Shown piece by piece: positions 17,749 through 25,381 of a DNA stretch of 64,000 nucleotides. The notes beneath the pieces were generated by a model. It saw only the letters and a program-made list of their open reading frames with translations, was not told the DNA's origin and ran no database searches. Position 1 is the stretch's first letter; each line of letters starts with the position of its first letter. The position numbers were made by a program, and so were the translations under genes. The stretch is from Streptococcus suis (GTDB taxonomy: Bacteria > Bacillota > Bacilli > Lactobacillales > Streptococcaceae), in contig NZ_JAGFUX010000009.1 in NCBI RefSeq assembly GCF_017601095.1, positions 17,331 through 81,330 on the forward strand, written 5' to 3'.

Positions 17749-19139
17749 AACATCTCCAAGTGACCTATGCAGGTACTAACAAGCCAGCCCTGGAGATTGC
17801 AGACTTGGCTATTCCAGCAGGGCAGTGTGTGGTCCTTTGTGGTCCCAGTGGTTCTGGCAAATCTAGCCTGCTCAAGTTGCTCAATGGTCTGATTCCAGAA
17901 TATTATCCTGCCCAGGTCAAAGGACAGGTACAGATTGGTGGTCAGGACATCAGACAAGCCAGCGTGGAAGACCTATCCTACCATGTGGCTTCGGTCTTTC
18001 AGAATCCCGCTACCCAGTTTTTCCATACCCAAGTCCTACATGAGCTGGTCTTTCCCTGTGAAAATCAGGGACTGACGACGGAGGAAATTGCGGCTCGCTT
18101 GGAGGAGGTCAATAGTCTCTTTCAACTGGAAGATTTCTATAACAAGCCAATTTTTCAGCTGTCAGGTGGTCAGAAGCAGTTGATTGCTCTGGCAACGGCG
18201 ACCATGCAGGGCAGTCCCATCTTACTCTTGGACGAGCCGACAGCCAATCTGGATCAGGAGGCAGTCCACAAGGTTCGAGAAGCCCTACATAAACTGAAAA
18301 AAGAAGGCAAGACCATTATCATCGCCGAGCATCTCTTGGCCTATCTGAGCGACTTGGCAGACCGCTACCTCTACTTTCAGGAGGGGCAGCTGGTGGAGGA
18401 TTATCCAGCTAGCGACTTCCTGCATCGGACAGAGGAGTGCCGTCAGGATATGGGTTTGCGGTGCTACGATGCCGAGCCTTATCGGCAGGCAATAGCAGAG
18501 CTGGCCAGTCAGTTTGTGTCTGACAAAGAAGGCTTGTCTGTTGCTAACTTATCAGTTAGTTCAGCTGGCAAATTTTTCTATCAGGTAGAGCAGCTCTGTC
18601 TGGCGCCAGGGCAGGTAGTGGGGCTTGTCGGCCCAAATGGCTCTGGCAAAACCAGTCTGGCCAACTATCTGGTGGGACTGGTAGAAGATAAGAAGGCCAA
18701 TATTTCTTGGCAGGGGCAAGAACTAACAGCCCGCAAGCGTCTGGAAAAAACAGCCTTTGTCATGCAGGATGTCCACCTGCAGCTCTTTGCCGAAACAGTT
18801 CGCAGGGAATTGACTCTGGGGCAAAAAGGCAAGCAGCTCGATGAGGAGTTAATCAGCCGTTTTCGCTTGGCGGATTTGCTAGACAGGCACCCAGTCAGCT
18901 TGTCAGGCGGTGAGCAGCAACGTGTGATGATAGTAGCCAACTTATTGGCGGATAAGGATATCCTCATCTTTGACGAGCCTTCTAGCGGATTGGATCTGGC
19001 TCAGATGAAGGAAGTGGCTAGGGTACTGGCCTTGTTAAAAAAAGAAAAGAAGCTGGTCCTTCTCATCTCGCATGATGAGGAGCTCTTGGCGACGGTCTGT
19101 GATAAAATCATCGCTATCGAATCTCTAAAAACTGTCTGA
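17706..19139 (+). CDS. ECF transporter ATPase, two fused ATP-binding domains
   Basis: Tandem ATPase of 477 residues powering the adjacent ECF module. Domain 1: Walker [10 protein letters not shown], signature LSGGQKQL, Walker B ILLLDEPTANLD. Domain 2: GPNGSGKTS, LSGGEQQR, ILIFDEPSSGLD. All catalytic motifs look intact. ATG 17706 is chosen because GGAG lies 9 bases before it; ATG 17727 has no ribosome binding site. The start sits within the end of the T gene, so translation is coupled. Last gene of the five-gene operon, followed by a terminator. Confidence 0.88.
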   Translation: MLSDFSSMDTAITIKHLQVTYAGTNKPALEIADLAIPAGQCVVLCGPSGSGKSSLLKLLNGLIPEYYPAQVKGQVQIGGQDIRQASVEDLSYHVASVFQNPATQFFHTQVLHELVFPCENQGLTTEEIAARLEEVNSLFQLEDFYNKPIFQLSGGQKQLIALATATMQGSPILLLDEPTANLDQEAVHKVREALHKLKKEGKTIIIAEHLLAYLSDLADRYLYFQEGQLVEDYPASDFLHRTEECRQDMGLRCYDAEPYRQAIAELASQFVSDKEGLSVANLSVSSAGKFFYQVEQLCLAPGQVVGLVGPNGSGKTSLANYLVGLVEDKKANISWQGQELTARKRLEKTAFVMQDVHLQLFAETVRRELTLGQKGKQLDEELISRFRLADLLDRHPVSLSGGEQQRVMIVANLLADKDILIFDEPSSGLDLAQMKEVARVLALLKKEKKLVLLISHDEELLATVCDKIIAIESLKTV

Positions 19140-19156
19140 GGGCAGTTTTTTTATTT
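19127..19156 (+). terminator. Terminator after the ABC/ECF locus
   Basis: AAACTGTC (19128-19135) pairs with GGCAGTTT (19141-19148), followed by a run of Ts; overlaps the ATPase stop codon. Confidence 0.8.
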
Positions 19157-19164
19157 TAAGGTTT

Positions 19165-19209
19165 CTTTTGGTTATCTTTAACCTTTCTTTTAGGAAGGAG
19201 CTGTAAACT
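19165..19209 (+). promoter_or_regulatory. Three 11-bp-spaced direct repeats upstream of a -10 element (OmpR/PhoB-type operator)
   Basis: CTTTTGG (19165-19171), CTTTAAC (19176-19182) and CTTTTAG (19187-19193) start exactly 11 bp apart with 4-bp spacers, the geometry of PhoB-type boxes. A candidate -10, TAAACT (19204-19209), follows about one helical turn later and there is no -35, as in promoters activated by such regulators. The regulator is not identified. Confidence 0.5.
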
Positions 19210-19264
19210 AAGAGCATACAAGGGAGGGCGAATTGTCCACCTGATAGAAAAAGAGGTAGAAATA

Positions 19265-20422
19265 ATGAAACAACAATCACTTAAAAAATGGATTTACTCG
19301 GCTGTAACGATTATGAGTATCGGAGTATTGGCTGCTTGCTCATCCACGACAAGTTCGACAACTTCAAGTTCGACTTCTGGCCAAGTGTCAACTGCAAGTT
19401 CGTCAAGTTCAACATCTTCATCTAGTTCAGAGTCAACTTCAAGTATTGACTGGTCAGCACTTCCAACGACAGAAGTTAGCTTGACTGATGAAGGTTTAAC
19501 TATCACAGAAGGTGGAACCTATGTCTTGACAGGTTCTACAACAGGTGGTGTGACGGTTGAAACAGATGCTAATGTCCGTATCATCTTGGCTGGTGCAACC
19601 ATTTCAAGCTCCGATACAGCAGCCATCAATGTTATTTCGGCAGACAATGTTGAAATTGAGTTGCAAGACGGTACAGAAAATACTGTTAAGGATTCAAGTA
19701 CTCACTCTGATACCAATATCGAAGGGGCAATTCATGTAGAAGCAGACTTAACCATTACAGGTAATGGTAGCCTGACTGTAGAAGGGAACTTCCAAGATGG
19801 TATCGTATCGACAGATGACATGGTAATCAATGCAGGTAATATCAAGGTTACTGCAGTAGATGATGGTATTCGCGGTAAGGATTCAATGACGATCAATGGT
19901 GGAACGATTGATGTAACAGCTGGTGGTGATGGAATTAAGTCAACCAATGACACAGATACAACCAAAGGCTATACAACTATCACAGGCGGAACGATTTCAG
20001 TTGCTGCTGGTGACGACGGCATTAAAGCAGAAATGGCTTTGACAATTGATGGTGGAGATATTACTGTGTCAGAATCCCTGGAAGCCCTTGAAGGCACCAA
20101 TATCACCATTAATGGTGGTACTTTGGATGTCTATGGTGCAGATGATGCCATCAATGCAGCGAGCACGATTTCTACGGATATCTTTATCAAGGTAACAGGC
20201 GGAGACTTGACAGTTGCTGTTGGTAGCGGTGATACAGATGCCTTTGATGCCAATGGTGACATTTATATCTCTGGTGGTAGCATTGCAGTAACTGCGCCAA
20301 CATCTTCCTTCGACTTTGATGGCACAGCAGAATTGACAGGTGGAACGGTCACTGTTAACGGAGAACAGATTACGCAAATCACAGCAACAGGACCAGGCGC
20401 TGGTGGTCACGGTGGCTGGTAA
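19265..20422 (+). CDS. Surface lipoprotein with carbohydrate-binding beta-helix domain
   Basis: Secreted lipoprotein of 385 residues. Signal peptide with lipobox LAAC, lipidated Cys25 after cleavage, then a Ser/Thr-rich linker (26-62) and a repetitive right-handed beta-helix with recurring GG-T-I-x-V and A-x-DDGI motifs (about residues 75-375). This resembles the Cthe_2159-type carbohydrate-binding family, whose founding member binds cellulose and acidic polysaccharide and coordinates calcium; Asp-rich turns here could do the same. Ends in a Gly/His tail. Stands alone between terminators, behind a possible response-regulator operator. Ligand unknown. Confidence 0.8.
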   Translation: MKQQSLKKWIYSAVTIMSIGVLAACSSTTSSTTSSSTSGQVSTASSSSSTSSSSSESTSSIDWSALPTTEVSLTDEGLTITEGGTYVLTGSTTGGVTVETDANVRIILAGATISSSDTAAINVISADNVEIELQDGTENTVKDSSTHSDTNIEGAIHVEADLTITGNGSLTVEGNFQDGIVSTDDMVINAGNIKVTAVDDGIRGKDSMTINGGTIDVTAGGDGIKSTNDTDTTKGYTTITGGTISVAAGDDGIKAEMALTIDGGDITVSESLEALEGTNITINGGTLDVYGADDAINAASTISTDIFIKVTGGDLTVAVGSGDTDAFDANGDIYISGGSIAVTAPTSSFDFDGTAELTGGTVTVNGEQITQITATGPGAGGHGGW

Positions 20423-20428
20423 AAATAG

Positions 20429-20466
20429 AAAAACCATGAGTTTTAAAAGAAGACTCATGGTTTTTT
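20429..20466. terminator. Bidirectional terminator between lipoprotein and TRIC-family genes
   Basis: AAACCATGAGT and A(G)ACTCATGGTTT form a long stem with A- and T-runs on either side. It overlaps the last codons of the convergent minus-strand gene. Confidence 0.85.
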
Positions 20467-21114
20467 TGACGATTCCATATTGGGGAGATTGATTTGGTAT
20501 TTGATAATGAGCAGGCGGAGGATGAAGAAGATTAAAAAGAGACAGGAGAAGGTTGGGATACGAGAAAATCCTAGTTCTACAACGAGAAGGTGGTAAGACA
20601 ATCCGGTAAAAAAGGCCAGTAAGGCATAGACATCTTCCTTGAGAACAGAAGGGGTTTCATTTACCAATAGGTCACGAATAATTCCACCGCCGACACCAGT
20701 TAAACTAGCTAAAATACCGGTTGCCATTGGATTGAGACTTGCCTCAATCCCAGTACTGGCACCCAAGAGGGCAAAAATCACTAGTCCAATAGCATCAAAG
20801 AGCAAGTTGATGCGCGCCAAATAGAAATAGAATTTTCGATCTAATGGATGCTCACTTTTGGCATTGGTAACCACTACATACATAATGAGAGAGACAGCGA
20901 TGGATAAGTAAATCGGTGAAGGTTCAACCAAGGCAGCAGGAATGCGTCCGACCAAACTGTCCCGAATCATTCCACCTCCGACAGCAGTCACAATGGCTAA
21001 CAAGGTAATGCCAAAAATATCTAGTTTTTTCTTAAAGCCTTTGACCACCCCAGAGACGGCAAAGGCAATGGTACCAATATAGTTGGAAACCAGCAAAAAT
21101 GTCTCAAAATCCAT
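20455..21114 (-). CDS. TRIC-family (UPF0126) cation channel
   Basis: Membrane protein of 219 residues made of two tandem three-helix repeats plus a seventh helix, the topology of bacterial TRIC channels (formerly UPF0126), which pass monovalent cations, mainly potassium. Each repeat has the glycine-rich kink AVGGGMIRDSLVGRIP (about residues 50) and GVGGGIIRDLLVNETP (about 140). AAGGAGG 5 bases before ATG 21114 fixes the start. Single gene, convergent with the lipoprotein gene and divergent from pdhA. Physiological role in streptococci is not established. Confidence 0.88.
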   Translation of the reverse strand: MDFETFLLVSNYIGTIAFAVSGVVKGFKKKLDIFGITLLAIVTAVGGGMIRDSLVGRIPAALVEPSPIYLSIAVSLIMYVVVTNAKSEHPLDRKFYFYLARINLLFDAIGLVIFALLGASTGIEASLNPMATGILASLTGVGGGIIRDLLVNETPSVLKEDVYALLAFFTGLSYHLLVVELGFSRIPTFSCLFLIFFILRLLIIKYQINLPNMESSKKP

Positions 21115-21282
21115 AGAATCCTCCTTTTTCATAGTAGCACATTTGGGTAGTGGAAGCAAGATGAAAAGTTTGTGAAAATTAACTTTGTTTTCATTTCAAG
21201 CTAACAGATTAGACATTGTGAAGAACTGCACGAAACAAGAGTTTTTAGACTTATTTTTACTTTAAGAAAACGGTTCAAAAAT

Positions 21283-21311
21283 TTGCCATTTGTGAAAGAT
21301 TAGTCTATCAT
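21283..21311 (+). promoter_or_regulatory. pdhA promoter
   Basis: TTGCCA (21283-21288), 17-bp spacer, TATCAT (21306-21311); the ATG of pdhA lies 32 bases downstream behind GGAGG. The 21115-21282 interval is AT-rich without a supported gene. Confidence 0.7.
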
Positions 21312-21343
21312 AGAAAGGTAAGAGAAAACCTTTGGAGGAAATT

Positions 21344-22312
21344 ATGGTATCTATCTCAAAAGAACAACATTTGGACATGTTTCTAAAAATGCAACAAATC
21401 CGTGATGTTGACATGAAATTGAACAAATTGGTGCGTCGTGGCTTCGTACAAGGTATGACTCACTTCTCAGTTGGTGAAGAAGCTGCGGCTGTTGGCCCAA
21501 TCGCTGGTTTGACAGAGCAAGACATCATCTTCTCACACCACCGTGGTCACGGTCACGTTATCGCGAAAGGGATTGACATCAACGGTATGATGGCGGAGCT
21601 TGCTGGTAAGGCAACTGGTACATCAAAAGGTCGTGGTGGATCAATGCACTTGGCCAACGTTGAAAAAGGGAACTTCGGTTCAAACGGTATCGTAGGTGGT
21701 GGTTACGCCCTTGCAGTTGGTGCAGCCCTTACCCAACAATACCTTGGTACAGATAACATCGTTATCGCCTTCTCAGGTGACTCAGCGACGAACGAAGGGT
21801 CATTCCACGAGTCAATGAACTTGGCAGCTGTTTGGAACTTGCCAGTTATCTTCTTCATTACCAACAACCGTTACGGTATCTCAACAGACATTTCTTATTC
21901 GACGAAGATTCCTCACCTCTACCAACGTGCAGCAGCCTACGGTATGCCAGGTCACTATGTAGAAGATGGAAATGACGTTGTTGTAGTTTATGAGAAAATG
22001 CAAGAAGTTATCGAGTACGTTCGTGCAGGTAACGGCCCAGCCATGGTCGAAGTTGAATCATACCGCTGGTTTGGACACTCGACTGCCGACGCAGGTGTTT
22101 ACCGTACCAAAGAAGAAGTCAACGAGTGGAAAGCAAAAGACCCACTTAAGAAATACCGCAAATACTTGACAGAAAACAAGATTGCGACTGACGAAGAATT
22201 GGATGCCATCGAAGCACAGGTTGCAGAACAAGTAGAAGCATCTGTGAAATTCGCACAAGAAAGCCCAGATCCAGACATCTCAGTAGCTTACGAAGACGTG
22301 TTTGTAGATTAA
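21344..22312 (+). CDS. pdhA: Pyruvate dehydrogenase E1 component, alpha subunit
   Basis: Thiamine diphosphate enzyme subunit (322 residues) that, with PdhB, decarboxylates pyruvate and acetylates the lipoyl group of E2. Shows the ThDP-binding GDSATNEGSFHES...NN segment (about residues 145-180), HHRGHGHVIAKG near 58 and the phosphorylation-loop-like YRWFGHSTAD. Pyruvate dehydrogenase and acetoin dehydrogenase E1 are alike; neighbouring genes and lack of acetoin genes favour pyruvate, not certain. ATG 21344 with GGAGG upstream is preferred to TTG 21332, which overlaps the ribosome binding site. Confidence 0.92.
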   Translation: MVSISKEQHLDMFLKMQQIRDVDMKLNKLVRRGFVQGMTHFSVGEEAAAVGPIAGLTEQDIIFSHHRGHGHVIAKGIDINGMMAELAGKATGTSKGRGGSMHLANVEKGNFGSNGIVGGGYALAVGAALTQQYLGTDNIVIAFSGDSATNEGSFHESMNLAAVWNLPVIFFITNNRYGISTDISYSTKIPHLYQRAAAYGMPGHYVEDGNDVVVVYEKMQEVIEYVRAGNGPAMVEVESYRWFGHSTADAGVYRTKEEVNEWKAKDPLKKYRKYLTENKIATDEELDAIEAQVAEQVEASVKFAQESPDPDISVAYEDVFVD

Positions 22313-22319
22313 CGTAAGA

Positions 22320-22489
22320 AGTTTGACTACGCTCTAAAGAGCAAGTCAAACTACGGTAGCCACTATGGTGGACTACCTACTTACCTCACTAACTTCGCCT
22401 ATTCAGCAATATCGGCTGAATAGTCTCCGTGTCGTAAGTGACGTAATCAGTTTGACTACGCTCTAAAGAGCAAGTCAAACTAGGGTAGC
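22320..22489 (+). repeat. Duplicated 41-bp hairpin repeat in the pdhA-pdhB spacer
   Basis: Two copies (22320-22360 and 22449-22489) match at 40 of 41 bases. Each is a palindrome: AGTTTGACT and AGTCAAACT arms around GCTCTAAAGAGC. Between them are two more inverted repeats, ATTCAGC/GCTGAAT (22401-22421) and GGTAG/CTACC with a CAC/GTG core (22355-22377). The 22313-22547 stretch holds no supported gene. Confidence 0.85.
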
Positions 22490-22547
22490 TCGAGTAGCTA
22501 TGACGTTTGATTACAATGAAGTAATTGATTAGATTTCTACATTTTAC

Positions 22548-22576
22548 TTGTTACAGTAAAGATAAATTGATATATT
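22548..22576 (+). promoter_or_regulatory. Possible internal promoter for pdhB
   Basis: TTGTTA (22548-22553), 17-bp spacer, TATATT (22571-22576) with preceding TGA. It would separate pdhB from the structured repeats upstream; TAGGAG at 22575-22580 is the pdhB ribosome binding site, so a transcript starting here would have a very short leader, lowering confidence. Confidence 0.35.
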
Positions 22577-22587
22577 AGGAGTAAAAA

Positions 22588-23583
22588 ATGGCTGAAACAA
22601 AAGTAATGGCCTTGCGTGAAGCGATTAACTTGGCTCAAAGCGAAGAAATGCGTAAGGATGAAAAAGTATTCTTGATGGGTGAAGACGTCGGTATCTACGG
22701 CGGTGACTTCGGTACATCTGTTGGTATGTTGGACGAATTTGGTCCAAAACGCGTTCGCGACACGCCTATCTCTGAGGCGGCAATCGCTGGTTCTGCGGTT
22801 GGTGCGGCTCAAACAGGTCTTCGTCCAATCGTTGACTTGACTTTCATGGACTTCGTGACAATTGCACTTGACGCGATTGTTAACCAAGCTGCCAAAACTA
22901 ACTACATGTTTGGTGGTGGTTTGAAAACGCCTGTAACCTTCCGTGTGGCTTCAGGCTCAGGTATCGGTTCTGCGGCTCAGCACTCACAATCTCTTGAAGC
23001 TTGGTTGACTCACATCCCAGGTATCAAGGTGGTTGCACCAGGTACTGCTAATGATGCAAAAGGTCTATTGAAATCATCTATCCTTGATAACAACCCAGTT
23101 ATCTTCTTGGAGCCAAAAGCTCTTTATGGTAAAAAAGAAGAAGTTAACTTGGATCCTGATTTCTACATTCCACTTGGTAAAGGTGAAATCAAACGTGAAG
23201 GTACTGATGTAACCATTATTTCATACGGTCGTATGTTGGAACGTGCCTTGAAAGCGGCTGAAGAAGTAGCTGCAGAAGGCATCAGCGTAGAAGTGGTTGA
23301 CCCACGTACCCTTATCCCATTGGATAAAGAATTGATCATCGAATCTGTGAAGAAAACTGGTAAGGTTATCTTGGTTAACGATGCTTACAAAACAGGTGGT
23401 TTCATCGGTGAAATCGCATCAATCATCACAGAAAGCGAAGCTTTTGACTACTTGGATGCACCAATCATCCGTATCGCTTCAGACGATGTACCAGTTCCTT
23501 ACGCAAACATTCTTGAAAACGCAGTATTGCCAAACGTAGAGAAAATCAAAGCGGCAATTTATAAGCAAGTAAACAAGGGTTAA
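22588..23583 (+). CDS. pdhB: Pyruvate dehydrogenase E1 component, beta subunit
   Basis: Beta subunit of E1 (331 residues) completing the ThDP active site. Visible are LMGEDVGIYGG (residue 30 area), RVRDTPISEAAIAGSAVGAA, DFVTIALDAIVNQAAK, and the C-terminal transketolase-C domain with VEVVDPRTLIPLD and NDAYKTGGFIGEIA. Length is normal. Preceded by TAGGAGTAAAAA. Cytoplasmic, binds the E2 core. Separated from pdhA by 275 bases of repeats and from pdhC by 216 bases, unusually loose for this operon. Confidence 0.94.
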   Translation: MAETKVMALREAINLAQSEEMRKDEKVFLMGEDVGIYGGDFGTSVGMLDEFGPKRVRDTPISEAAIAGSAVGAAQTGLRPIVDLTFMDFVTIALDAIVNQAAKTNYMFGGGLKTPVTFRVASGSGIGSAAQHSQSLEAWLTHIPGIKVVAPGTANDAKGLLKSSILDNNPVIFLEPKALYGKKEEVNLDPDFYIPLGKGEIKREGTDVTIISYGRMLERALKAAEEVAAEGISVEVVDPRTLIPLDKELIIESVKKTGKVILVNDAYKTGGFIGEIASIITESEAFDYLDAPIIRIASDDVPVPYANILENAVLPNVEKIKAAIYKQVNKG

Positions 23584-23594
23584 GAATCATGAAA

Positions 23595-23610
23595 GGACGG
23601 GCAACCGTCC
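23595..23610 (+). promoter_or_regulatory. Hairpin just after pdhB
   Basis: GGACGG and CCGTCC enclose a GCAA tetraloop with no following T-run, so it is more likely a stability or processing element between pdhB and pdhC than a terminator. Confidence 0.5.
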
Positions 23611-23699
23611 TAGCCCTGTTTGAAAGAGTGTAGCCAGAATTTGACTCGACTTGATAAAACGGTCTGGTTTATTGGTTACGTAAGAAACTGAAAGAAAGG

Positions 23700-23799
23700 A
23701 ATTGACCCGTCCGGAAAACTCGGAAAAGAGATAATTCGCTACGAAAATGAGGATTTTCTATTTTTCAATCGTTTTCTGTTCGGACTTGGTATCTTAAAA
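23700..23799 (+). promoter_or_regulatory. Structured leader of pdhC, homologous to the pdhD leader
   Basis: Outer arms GTCCG-GAAAAC (23709-23719) and GTTTTC-CGGAC (23771-23785, 4-nt bulge) enclose a GAAAAT/ATTTTC hairpin. The stretch up to the ATG shares its layout and many blocks with 25275-25381, including CTTGGTATCTTAA immediately before both starts. No Shine-Dalgarno sequence is visible. Confidence 0.65.
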
Positions 23800-25185
23800 A
23801 TGGCTATTGAAATCATTATGCCTAAGCTCGGTGTGGACATGCAAGAAGGTGAAATCATCGAGTGGAAAAAACAAGAGGGCGATTTCGTCAATGAAGGCGA
23901 CGTCATCTTGGAAATGATGTCCGACAAGACCAGCATGGAGCTGGAAGCAGAAGAGTCAGGCGTCCTATTAAAAATTGTTCATGGAAACGGTGCTACCGTC
24001 CCTGTTACCGAAGTTATTGCTTACTTGGGTGCTGAAGGTGAGACAGTTGACGCAGGGGCTTCATCTGCTCCAGTTGCTCCTGCAGCAGCAATCGAAGAAG
24101 TGCCTGCAGGTCGTACACCAGTAATCGTTGCTCCTGTAGCTGCTGCCAAACCACAAGGTGGTGGCAAGGTTCGTGCGACTCCTGCAGCACGTAAATTGGC
24201 GCGTAAGCTTGGAATTGACTTGGGTCTTGTTCCAGGAACAGGTGCTAACGGTCGTGTCCACAAGGCTGACGTTGAAGACTTCAAGGGAGCAGCTCCAAAA
24301 GCAACTCCGCTTGCAGCCCGTATTGCAGCAGACCAAGGTGTTGACCTGTCAACCCTTACTGGTTCAGGTGTCAATGGTAAGATTGTCAAGGACGACGTTC
24401 TTGCAGTACTTGCTCCTGCAGCTGTAGAAACTACTGCTCCAGCACCGAAAGCTGAAGAGAAACCAGCTAAAGAATTGCCAGAAGGCGTTGAAATCATCAA
24501 GATGAGCCCAATGCGTAAGGCGATTTCAAAAGGTATGGTCAACTCATACTTGACAGCTCCAACCTTTACGCTTAACTACGATATCGACATGACCAATCTC
24601 ATGGCACTTCGTAAGCAGGTCCTTGAGCCAATCATGAACAAGACTGGTTTGAAAGTAACATTTACTGACTTGATCGGTCTTGCAGTGGTTCGTACCTTGA
24701 TGAAGGAAGAACACCGCTACATGAACGCATCTTTGATCAACGATGCTCAAGAAATTGAGTTGCACAAGTTTGTCAACCTCGGTATCGCGGTAGGTTTGGA
24801 TGAAGGCTTGGTGGTGCCAGTTGTTCATGGTGCAGATAAGATGAGCTTGTCTGACTTTGTGGTGGCTTCGAAAGATGTCATCAAGAAGGCTCAATCTGGT
24901 AAGTTGAAGGGTGCAGAAATGTCAGGATCTACCTTCTCTATCACCAACTTGGGTATGTTCGGTACTAAGACCTTCAACCCTATCATCAACCAACCAAACT
25001 CAGCCATCCTTGGTGTTGCAGCTACTGTTCAAACACCAGTTGTTATTGACGGTGAGATCAAGATCCGTCCAATCATGGCGCTCTGCTTGACCATTGACCA
25101 CCGTATTGTTGATGGTATGAATGGTGCTAAGTTCATGGTTGACTTGAAGAACTTGTTGGAAAACCCATTGGAATTGTTGATCTGA
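23800..25185 (+). CDS. pdhC: Pyruvate dehydrogenase E2, dihydrolipoamide acetyltransferase
   Basis: Core acetyltransferase of the complex (461 residues). N-terminal lipoyl domain with modifiable Lys43 in SDKTSM, an Ala/Pro-rich linker, then two peripheral subunit-binding domains (about residues 124-160 with TPAARKLARKLGIDL and 166-203 with TPLAARIAADQGVDL), a second linker, and the catalytic domain with DHRIVDG near 432 carrying the active His and Asp. Two binding domains are unusual; most E2 have one. The start is supported by alignment to the lipoyl domain of PdhD, since no ribosome binding site is visible. Confidence 0.94.
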   Translation: MAIEIIMPKLGVDMQEGEIIEWKKQEGDFVNEGDVILEMMSDKTSMELEAEESGVLLKIVHGNGATVPVTEVIAYLGAEGETVDAGASSAPVAPAAAIEEVPAGRTPVIVAPVAAAKPQGGGKVRATPAARKLARKLGIDLGLVPGTGANGRVHKADVEDFKGAAPKATPLAARIAADQGVDLSTLTGSGVNGKIVKDDVLAVLAPAAVETTAPAPKAEEKPAKELPEGVEIIKMSPMRKAISKGMVNSYLTAPTFTLNYDIDMTNLMALRKQVLEPIMNKTGLKVTFTDLIGLAVVRTLMKEEHRYMNASLINDAQEIELHKFVNLGIAVGLDEGLVVPVVHGADKMSLSDFVVASKDVIKKAQSGKLKGAEMSGSTFSITNLGMFGTKTFNPIINQPNSAILGVAATVQTPVVIDGEIKIRPIMALCLTIDHRIVDGMNGAKFMVDLKNLLENPLELLI

Positions 25186-25250
25186 TAAGACCTCCATTGG
25201 TTTAAACTAGAGAATTAGATTTCTGAATAGAAAATAAAGAAAGGGAATAA

Positions 25251-25381
25251 GAGCGAGAGAATTTTAGCAACTGAACCCGAGCGGAAAGCTCGGAAAAATA
25301 GATAAATCGTTTAGAAAATCAGGATTTTCTACGATTTCCTAATTTTTCAGTCGCTTTCTCTTCGCTCTTGGTATCTTAATC
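25251..25381 (+). promoter_or_regulatory. Structured leader of pdhD, homologous to the pdhC leader
   Basis: Outer arms GAGCGAGAGAA (25251-25261) and TTCTCTTCGCTC (25356-25367, one bulge) enclose a CCGAGC/GCTCGG hairpin (25278-25293) and a long stem with AGAAAATC/GATTTTCT at its tip (about 25303-25338). CTTGGTATCTTAA precedes the start, with no Shine-Dalgarno sequence. The rest of the spacer (25186-25250) shows nothing notable. Confidence 0.65.

Noticed and set aside
21265..21278. AGAAAACGGTTCAA upstream of pdhA as a cre site
   Set aside because: Three mismatches to the consensus at conserved positions; too weak to call.
22146..22349. Small minus-strand frame at the pdhA end running into the repeat
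   Set aside because: Overlaps pdhA and a palindromic repeat, lacks a ribosome binding site; probably an artefact of the repeat.
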